Shown in pieces: positions 21,501 through 30,026 of a stretch of 64,000 nucleotides of DNA. The notes under the pieces are model-generated. The model worked only from the letters and a program-made list of their open reading frames with translations, made no database searches and was not told the DNA's origin. Positions within the stretch are counted from its first letter, which is position 1. Each line of letters opens with the position of its first letter. The stretch lies in NCBI RefSeq assembly GCF_000003815.2, contig NC_049997.1, forward strand, positions 15,665,595-15,729,594, in the 5' to 3' direction. The position numbers and the translations under genes are program-made. The stretch comes from Branchiostoma floridae (lineage: Eukaryota > Chordata > Leptocardii > Amphioxiformes > Branchiostomatidae).

Positions 21501-24500
21501 CAAAGAAAAAAAGTCTTCAACCTTAACAGTAAATTGCAGCTTCAAATATTGCAATTAGCGAAAAAAGTATCAGGAAACAGATATAATGTCGAGGAATACC
21601 AAATAGGTCAATTTGAATTTTCAGAGAAAAGTTATTTGGATAAGTGGATCCGGAGATGACCATGTGCTTGCCTAGTGGGACCAGTGAATTTTTGAAAATT
21701 TGACTGCTTATAAAGTAAAAGGCTTAAGACTAAACATACATTCAGATTATGAAATGTACATAAAAATGGGCATTGATATGCAGGTCAAAGTCTATATGGC
21801 TATGCTATAAATTTAGTCATAGAAACATGAGGGCAACAACAGCTCACCCTTTTCCTGAGCAGATTTTTTATCCCACTTCCTTCGGAGCTTGTAGTCACTC
21901 AGTTTATCTGTTAAGAAAAAAATATTAAATAGAAACAAGAGTTCTTTAATTGTACACAACCTCTCTTCATTTTGTTGTACAATGCAGAACTTTCTTTCAA
22001 CACAGATTATAATTTCAACGACCACTGTCACCTTCTTCAGGATCAATACTGATGACTAATCAGTTCAGAACATAAACTCACATGATGATGATTTATGGAC
22101 ACGTGATCATGATCTTGTTGATACTCAGGGCTCGTAATACTTTTTTCTACATACCTGCATTGGTGCAGGTAACATTGAAAATTACCTGCACCAGACAAAT
22201 ACTACCTGCACCACTATGAATTTAGGAAGTATGGATCATACTAAACTTGTTCAGGAATCATTGCTATTTTTCTTTTATACTTAATAGGTTGTAACAGTCA
22301 ATGTATGCTAGTAACAATCCACACACATACATCAAAGGACATTTATGTATAAAACCCACTACAACCCAGTGTTAGGTGCAGGTAGACACCAGAAATACCT
22401 GCACAGCTCCAATTTTACCTGCAGTAACCTGCATATCATATGCAGGTGGTATTTCGAGCCCTGATACATGATGCCAACAATTGATCAAACGTACCAGGAA
22501 GTTTATAACGCCCACCGTCTCCTTTCAGTGAAGGCCGGAGTGCCCTGATTTACATGTATATGGCCTCCTTTATACCTCTTGCAAAGTAGCCCTGCCCAGT
22601 GTCCAGACTAGGGCTGGGTATCGGTACAGTGTACCGGTACAAAACCGGTTTTTCTTATTGGACCGGTCCAGAAAAACCGGACCTGAAAAAAATAGGTGGA
22701 CCGGATGTTGGACCGATTAGAAAATTAACAGATTATTTTATCAGCCATTCACATGTTTTGGTGCTTGCAGGTGGAAGAAAATAACAAGAGTGAAGTAGAG
22801 TAGAGTTTATAGTAATTTCTAGCAAGTTTTACAGCCAATCGCACAGGTGCAGTTAGCGTTGTAGGATTTTAAAACGCCAGTGTAAGTCTAATACTCCACC
22901 AAACAGATTTCTTTGTAGTGAAATGGACCATTGGTATGAGTCATACTGAATCAGGTCCAGGTTCAGGTCCGGACCTGGACCTGATCCTTTGGACCTGAAC
23001 CGGACCTGGACCTGAATTTTCTGTACCGGTACCCAGCCCTAGTCCAGACTGTATTCTGACATTGTCCATTGAAATGTTGTATTTTGAAAGCTACAACTAC
23101 AAAACTCAAAATTCTAAAGTTACATCAATCCTAATCGTCAAGGTCCTCACAACTTAGGCTTAGGTCCAATTTCCAAACTGGGACCCGGCCAGGATGATTG
23201 CGACAATGAAAAAAAAGAAGTGTTTTAAACCAGGAAATATAAACAAAGTATGCTCCTGACTATCTTTTTTACGTTCTGTTCTTGTGTATTGTTGCCTTTC
23301 TTATCATATTTATCGTTTCCGAAAGCCTGAAAGCTATCCGACAGGGCCTGGATTGGAAATTGGGACCTAGGCCTTAGCTGACAAACTTACAGTTTTTCCA
23401 AGCTGTCCGTAGCTCCTGAACATTGCGATCGAGCACGTCCGGCTCCATCCACTGTTTCATAGTCTTATACAGGTTCTGTCTGCGAGGCTGCATCTTTTCC
23501 CACGGTCCCGGATTGTTCATCAACTCTGAAAATGTTCCCTCTCCGCGCTGCAACACGAGCCTTGAAAACATCGCCTGTGTCAATTTGTTCTTTTCTAACG
23601 TGTCTCGGAGAGTGTTGGCGATCTGTGCTGGGTCTAAGACCTCTGTAGCATCGTCTAAGACATGGACAGACATCTCTTTTTGATTTTCTGTGTCCTGTGT
23701 AGTGTAAGACAAAGCAGGTGTGACGTAAATAGTGTTTGATATAGAAGAAGTTGTCATAGTTTCATCCACTAATTGTGTTCCTCTTACATGTACTTCAGCA
23801 GTGTCATTTTCTTGGCGATTTTGGTCCAGCTCTTCACACGTGTTTTTAGCTTCTTCAGTGTTGGTAGGGTTGATTGTAGAGGGATCTTGAGTCTTCTCAC
23901 AAACATAAGTATCTGTAACATAGATAGATCACAATTTAGCTAATAGATATAGCTGTTGTGCTAAGTAGCTCAATCAGTGATTTATTAGTGAAAAGGAACA
24001 ACACAAAGACTTAATATCTACTAGTACTAGTATCAGCTTGAAATAATGTTTTTAAAAAAATAGTTTGCTGTTTTTTAAGTATGTCTCCTGTGTAAAAGAA
24101 ATACTCTTTTAAGCCAATTGATATTGAATTTCATGACAGAAAACACACTAAGGACTAGTAGATGAAACATGCAATTGTAAGAATTCAACAGTCAAACCTG
24201 TACAAGAGACAACCTCTACATAAAAAAAACATCCACCTGGCTTTCAATACAGAGTTAATACAGTCAAACAGGTACTACACATTAGTAACCACCTCTACAT
24301 GAAGCTTATTTCCCATTGACACAAGAATAAGGTAATTATCCTGACTACAGTTACCATCTAAGTTATTCTATCCTTAATATACCAGATTTATTGGTGTCAA
24401 AGGGTCTTTTTGTCAATGAGCACATTTGACATTACCTTGCCTTTGAAGCTTCTTGAGCTCTAAGACATTGTGGACAAGTTTTTCGGGTGACATCCAGTCC

Positions 24501-26973
24501 CTCATAGCAGTGTACAGCTGACGTGTAATTGGCCTCAACTTCTTCCAAGGTTTGGGATGATTCAGCAAATCTCCAACGATTCCTGGCAAACGTCTTAAAA
24601 CATGCTTAGCAAAGCACTTCTGCTGCAAGTCGTTCATGTGGAGGATCTTTCTTATGTTCTTAGCTACGTCTTCGGTGTCTAAGACATCTCCTGGGATGCT
24701 CGGTTGCCGAGTCTTTCGTCTAGATGTCACGACTTTGGTTTTGGGTTTCGTAGTTTGCTGGGTCGCAGTGGTTGGTGGGATGGAGGGAAGGGTGTCTGCG
24801 GCCGACAGCGCGGCATGAACTTCGTTGTCAAGGTCGTTTGTGGTCTCGTTGACAAGGTCGTTAGTTGTGTCGTGCGCCTGTGCGGTCTCGATGATTTCCT
24901 CGGACACGGCCCAACTGTGGGGGCTGCCCAAGTTTGGGACAGTCGGTTCTGTGTTCTCATGATCACCCCACTGGCAACTGATGGCATCTACAGAATATAA
25001 AAGAAAACTTTAGTTCAGTGATAATGCTAATGTATGTACACTGCTTGCATTAGTTAGTGTAAGACTATGGAACTACTAGACTTTAAGATGTCGTAATTTG
25101 CACCTTGTACAATTGATGATTCATTGATTGTGCAATAAAGTTATCTTGTAATCTCAAATTATATATATAAGCATCCTTCATACCCCTGTCACAGCTGTGG
25201 AAAATTGATCAGACGACGATTATGCTGCAATTGCCCGAGCCTGTATTAATAACTTTATTGCACAACAATTGTACAAGGTACAAAGTATGGCTTATATGGC
25301 GGAGTGGGTAGAGTGTTCGATCCCCGGTCGAGTCAATGACCAAAGACACTAAAAATGGTACATGCTGCTGCTTTTCTGCTTAGCACTTAGCACCAAGGGT
25401 TCGATGACAGAGCTGGCCTGTCTACCTGGCCTGTCTACCTGGCCTGGCTATCACGTCAGGCTACTCAGATCCCCCCATTCATAGCCCCATCATATGGCAC
25501 TCAGCTGATTGACAGGCATAGTAATTGCTAATCTCTAACCCTACCAGTGACCTGAGGTTGGCCTGTCCATGTGCACCACTGGCTGGGCCCTTTGGGAATG
25601 TGTCTGGGAGGCATTCCTTGCAGGAACACATGTACCAGCACTGTGTGTAGTAATAATTATCATTATGGGGATGTGCCCCAGATCCTAATTTTGAAGCTGT
25701 TTAGTCTTGCATTTCAGGACTACATGTATTCCTAAAAGCTGTTAGTCAGGACTATTCCTAAAATGAAATATTTGCAAAGTAAAAAATGACTCCGATTTCA
25801 CATGTTATATAAAACCTAGTCTAGAAGATACTCCTTTATCATTCTATTTTGTAAAAAGATTTTATAACGGTAAGGTTTTCTTATTATTCCGGCAATATAG
25901 CATTACTAGTATATGTACTAGATTGGTCTGAAAATTACAAGCTAGTAATTACTTAGCATTTTGTTTGTTCATATATGCCCCTGTGGTGAAATCTTGCCTG
26001 GCCAATCTTCTCGAACTCCTACCTTGTTGTGTTGTGTAAATGTTTGACCTAGAAAACAGAGGTCCTGGGTTCATATCCTTTGACATGTCACAAAAGCTGT
26101 GCTGGTAATATAGGACTTTCCCCACTCCATCCAATTGTAGGAGAGGATTTGGCTCTGTCCTGGACACAAAAATTGTACAGTGGATAACAATCCACAGCCT
26201 TCAAAAGGCTATGTGACTACTAACAGGGTCCTCCCCAGAGGATGGAACAAGGGCGGCCCTCCATTATGTTTCTGGCTCAGCACCACTATAACGTTACTAC
26301 TTTAAAATTTAGTGTGTTTCTTCCTATTTTCCTGGTTAGGTTTGCTAAAATTCATGACAATTCACAGATTTTTGTGCCAAACGGTGTCACTTTTCCAATC
26401 AGCATTGGCTGCAAAAACTTGTGAATGGGCAATTATCAAAACAATAGTCGTTTCACTGTTGCTAACGGAATTGCTATTATTCTTGGAGAACTTGACACCT
26501 TCTGTCATTGCAAAATGATCCCATTTTCATGAAAACACTTAAACAGTGCAAACGTGTTTACTTCACAATCTTTACACTTTACAATCTCAACTTGTCAGAA
26601 AATAAGATTAGGTTTTCCAAAAAATAATCATCTTACCGTCAGGTTATTTTTGCCAGTCTTTCCACTATACTAAAAATTATGGGGAGAAACCTGACCGAGA
26701 TTGTATATGTCAATATGGCATACTAGTATAGGGAACAGGGAGGTACATGTAATTATACCCCCCCNNNNNNNNNNNNNNNNNNNNNNNNNNNNNNNNNNNN
26801 NNNNNNNNNNNNNNNNNNNNNNNNNNNNNNNNNNNNNNNNNNNNNNNNNNNNNNNNNNNNNNNNTACACTTTAGCTTTACAGTGTTTTATGCTTGTCCTT
26901 CTTGTTGTACGAGCTGAGATTTTCTGTCCTAGAAGATAGATATTCAATAAAGAAACAAATTTCACACATACAC

Positions 26974-27034
<61 letters not shown>

Positions 27035-27609
27035 GCTGGTACATGTGTTCCTGCAAGGAATGCCTCCCAGACACATTCCCAAAGGGCCCAGCCAGTGGTC
27101 ACTGGTAGCTATAGGGTTAGAGATTAGCAATTACTATGCCTGTCAATTAGCTGAGTGCCATATGATGGGGCTATGAATGGGGGGATCTGAGTAGCCTGAC
27201 GTGATAGCCAGGCCAGGTAGACAGCCCAGGTAGACAGCCCAGCTCTTTCATCGAACCCTCAGCACTAACAAGGAAGAGAATGGGAGTTACACCACTACCA
27301 GTGGACTAGCCCCCCTGCTGTAGTGACTTGCACAAATGTGTGTGGCCCAAGGGCTCAAGAAATGGAGATGGGCGCCACCTTATGCACCTCTTACAGATGT
27401 ACGGGCAACTTTAACTTTAACTTACAGTATTCCTGTTTGATGACTTCCAACAGCACATTGGTCAGGAGTTCCTTGTTGTTAGACTCGGGTCCACAGTGGA
27501 TGTTCCTCCGACCAAGTTCAAGGACAACCTCCTCCAGGTGCAGTCTGGGTAGCACTGCCAAGGTCACATCTCTGGACAGACCACATGACCTTGACTCTGG
27601 TGTGGTCAT
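18578..27609 (-). CDS. CUT-class homeobox protein with four CUT domains
   Basis: Seven coding exons on the minus strand: 27426-27609 (ATG, with TAG in frame just upstream), 24436-24987, 23391-23912, 21848-21907, 20919-21422, 19962-20453, 18578-18822. They total 2559 nt (852 residues); every intron is phase 1 with GT-AG ends. Residues ~1-61 form an N-terminal module shared with the zinc-finger gene at 30027. Exons 2, 3, 5 and 6 each end in a CUT domain (roughly 168-244, 343-418, 528-605, 690-770), e.g. [23 protein letters not shown] and [19 protein letters not shown]. The last exon is a homeodomain ([13 protein letters not shown] to [11 protein letters not shown]). It should be a nuclear sequence-specific DNA-binding regulator. 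The CUT domains lack the usual SQG, and Q at homeodomain position 50 is unlike Cux and Onecut. It may be the atypical amphioxus CUT gene reported in homeobox surveys (Acut), from memory and unverified. The 20-codon exon 4 is the least certain. Confidence 0.85.
19081..19443. mobile_element. Foldback MITE with TAGGCCACACCAATTTAATT ends
   Basis: The left arm TAGGCCACACCAATTTAATT and following TTTTGGTTCACGGATT are repeated inverted at the right end (CCGTGAACCAAGAAATTAAA ... TGGTGTGGCCTTA). It lies in the last CUT-gene intron. A cousin is at 59929-60289. Confidence 0.7.
19665..19960 (+). repeat. AATC/AACC-rich simple repeat
   Basis: Degenerate CAAT/CAAC tetranucleotide tract, including a pure (ATCA)n run around 19850-19885, ending right at the donor site of CUT-gene exon 6. 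Confidence 0.8.
20715..20795 (+). repeat. (CATC)n-type microsatellite
   Basis: ATTC/ATCC tetranucleotide repeats with a pure (CATC)n core near 20755-20785, in a CUT-gene intron. Confidence 0.85.
22126..22463. mobile_element. hAT-like MITE with CAGGGCTCG ends
   Basis: TIRs CAGGGCTCGTAATAC / CAGGGCTCGAAATAC. The interior repeats TACCTGCA / TGCAGGTA motifs. Flanks share only ATAC, so the target duplication is eroded. Same end type as the element at 38478-38820. Confidence 0.65.
22609..23041. mobile_element. hAT-type MITE, TAGGGCTGGGTA family
   Basis: TIRs TAGGGCTGGGTATCGGTACA / TAGGGCTGGGTACCGGTACA with a perfect 8-bp target duplication GTCCAGAC at 22601-22608 and 23042-23049. The interior is rich in GGTCCGGACC-type repeats. 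No coding capacity; located in CUT-gene intron 3. Confidence 0.85.
25397..25655 (+). repeat. Dispersed repeat, copy A
   Basis: About 220 bp from GCCTGTCTACCTGGCCTGGC to the AACACATGTACCAGCACTGT end occurs again in inverted orientation at 27023-27252. A tRNA-like B box (GTTCGATCCCC) lies just upstream at ~25315, suggesting a SINE-derived family. Confidence 0.7.
26228..26690. mobile_element. Degraded hAT-like MITE with CAGGGTYCTCCCCAGA ends
   Basis: Left end CAGGGTCCTCCCCAGAGGAT; right end contains ATTATGGGGAGAAACCTG. It aligns along its length with the better-preserved copy at 33389-33767 (CATTGGCTGCAAAAACTTGT, TGTCATTGCAAAATG blocks). Confidence 0.55.
26765..26864. other. Assembly gap (100 N)
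   Basis: One hundred N characters within intron 1 of the CUT gene; a round length typical of a placeholder gap. Confidence 0.99.
26963..27032 (+). repeat. (CA)n microsatellite
   Basis: Dinucleotide run adjacent to the end of repeat copy B, possibly its tail. Confidence 0.95.
27023..27252 (-). repeat. Dispersed repeat, copy B (inverted)
   Basis: Near-identical reverse complement of 25397-25655 (CAGTGCTGGTACATGTGTTC at its start on the + strand). Together they form an inverted pair ~1.4 kb apart inside CUT-gene intron 1. Confidence 0.75.
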
Positions 27610-28765
27610 CTAATTAGGTATCGAAGGTCAAAGTTGACAACACATGGAATGATTTCACAATAAGCCCTTTCACAGAGGTCAGAATACATGTGCGGCGACT
27701 TCTAGGTAATATGTCAAAGGGTAAGGCCCACAAAAAGCTAACAGTCTTTGTCTCGACAATTGTTTAGATTTGCAGAACAATGTCCAGATAGGTTTTGTTC
27801 TCAATTTCATGGCCTAAAATAAATACCCTTTGACATATTACCTAGAATTCCCGTTGCAAGGCAAAACTCAATTAAAAAGTAAATATGTCCCTGACTTGTG
27901 GACACTTTTGTATGTAGAGTTCCTGTCTTGTTAATGTCACACATGCTATGTCTATTACCACAGTGCGCAGGCAGATCAGTAATCATACGGAAAGTAGACG
28001 TAACTACATCGGGAAAGGTATTCAGTGAAGTATCGGGAACTGCCCGTTTTTCCCGCACTCCTTTCAGGTCTGCAGGCTTTCGATCGGCAATGAATCGGAT
28101 GTGTCCGTTTCCCGAACACATTATGTGTAGTTTCCGTACGGTTCCTGCAACCCGAACAAAGACTAATATTACTCTAACACATAATTTATGCGTGGGTACG
28201 TATACTGGGGTATCACTTGGGGTGGCAGTGGGGCAAGGCGGCTGAAACCGGCCCTAACTGGCCTCATATCTGGATAAAAACTTAGCCGAACAAACAGTAA
28301 TATAGTCCCACAAGTTAAAGCGTAAATACGTACCTTCGGAAAGACATGAAGACGTCACAAATCAAGGCAAATATCTGTGCAAAATCTTCATCTCCATTCA
28401 CGCGTTTTTAAAGGTAAAAGTTGAAAGGTCAAAGGTTTAAATTTAGACTAGTCCACTCAAATCTAAGGGATGATTTCAAATTTATTATACCCATTTCCTT
28501 TTGAACATCACAAGCTTAAATCTTATCTGAAATCATACGAAAATAATGTACACTACTTTTTTGTTGACAAATATTAGCAAATCTACTTTCTATGACAGAA
28601 ATAATGTCGAAAAATATAGGTTGACCTTTGACCTAGATTCTCGACCAGAGCACAATGCGGAAGTTCCGGTTGGACAAGTTGCGTGGTAATTTGTTTATCT
28701 GAAGGACAGATTCTAAAATTTTAAGACGTCTCTTGTTGCTGCTTCCAAGTCTATCTGTTAACCAG
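27610..28765. promoter_or_regulatory. Putative bidirectional promoter region and 5' non-coding exon
   Basis: Lies between the start codons of the divergent CUT (-) and zinc-finger (+) genes. A consensus donor ACCAG|GTAAGT at 28765/28766 can pair with the acceptor TTCATACAG at 30022, which precedes the zinc-finger ATG, so ~28650-28765 is a likely non-coding exon 1 and 28766-30022 its intron. No TATA box is obvious on either strand. Promoter activity is inferred from position only. Confidence 0.45.
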
Positions 28766-30022
28766 GTAAGTAGTTTAGATGGTTAGACTGTTTTCTAATA
28801 CCTGGGTTTGGCTCGAACAAGAGTTTTAGGCACATGCATGGCAAAAATTATTGTACCAGCTGGTAAATAATTTTCTAAGATCATCATTGTATCCAGCTGC
28901 TAGCTAGCTTTGAGGGTCATTTGAGTCACCACGCACGCACGTCGCACACGTGTGTTATCTTATTATTGAAGATGAAAGCCCACAACTATGTAAAGACTAG
29001 AGGGGGTACATTACCCCCCTCCCGAAGGGTCTTGCAAAATATACCTTGGAAGGAGTTATCCTTGCGGCAAAGAATTGCCCTTCGTTATAATGGTATGAAT
29101 GAGTACAACATTGATGAATTATTTGTTTGATAAGTTAACACATATGCTCCAATTCTGTACATCATTTTCTTTTTAGTTTTGTTGAAACAATTGGTTATAA
29201 AAGTGACCTGGTGTATTTTGCCAGCCAGTTACCCAATGTGTTGAGTAATGAGGCTGTTTAACGTGGTCGAGGCATCTCCTTGAGCAGAGGATCCCCGCTT
29301 TGCCTCCCTCCCGAAAGACTATTTCGTGGAAAGCTTCGTGAGGCTACAGCAATCCGGTCGTCCTTAACTTCCTAGATCGAGGGGTCAGGTGTACCAATGC
29401 GCCAGACGGCCGTAGCGTTTTATTGAGTCGTCTCTCGCTCTTGAAATCTAAAGTTATAACAAGGAAATAATATAGAGAATGCAACACGGTCGGTGTAAAT
29501 TGTGTATCACCGTAGGTACCAGACCAACTGTAGGTAACTCAAAGACTTGATGGTGATCTGACCCGTGGGAGGGCTGGGACTATGGGGGGATGCAGAATAC
29601 ACAGAATACAATGTTTTTTTTTTCATTTATGTCATCTTCGCTGCATATCATACCCACCCAAGACATGTTTCCATCCGAAAAGTGCCAGAAGTTGAGAAAA
29701 TGTAGTGTTACTAGTACATGTAATTACAAAGTCTTATCCGGCATTCAAATTATCATGATTAACAGCAACATATTCGGTGCACTCTAAGTGCGTTCAAATG
29801 ATTCTACAGCTCATATGATAACTATAATTAGAGTAGAAGCCTGTGTAATAACCCAAGTTATCATCCGGTCCAAAACACCTGTATCAAACAGTATCACAGC
29901 CCAGGTATGATGTAATAACGTCGTAAAGACATGATTGTATACCATTGGTTTGCTTAGTTTGCAATCACTATTAAAGTAATGGTTTTGCTATTAAGTCATT
30001 ATTGCTATTATTGTTCATACAG
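28766..30022 (+). other. Probable 5' UTR intron of the zinc-finger gene
   Basis: GT at 28766 and AG at 30021-30022 with a pyrimidine-rich stretch (TTATTGCTATTATTGTTCATACAG). No coding frame inside is supported; the ATG at 29979 lies before the acceptor and is not used in this model. Confidence 0.5.
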
Positions 30023-30026
30023 AAAA

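Noticed and set aside
25291-25340. tRNA-like segment (GGCGGAGTGGGTAGAGTGTT then CGATCCCCGGTCGAG); also 58245-58300 and 26039-26080.
   Set aside because: Only B-box-like cores; no complete cloverleaf or paired acceptor stem. Treated as SINE remnants.
29979-30026. Upstream ATG that would extend the zinc-finger protein by 16 residues.
   Set aside because: It lies before a good acceptor at 30022 and encodes the pyrimidine-tract sequence; the shared module starts after the ATG at 30027.
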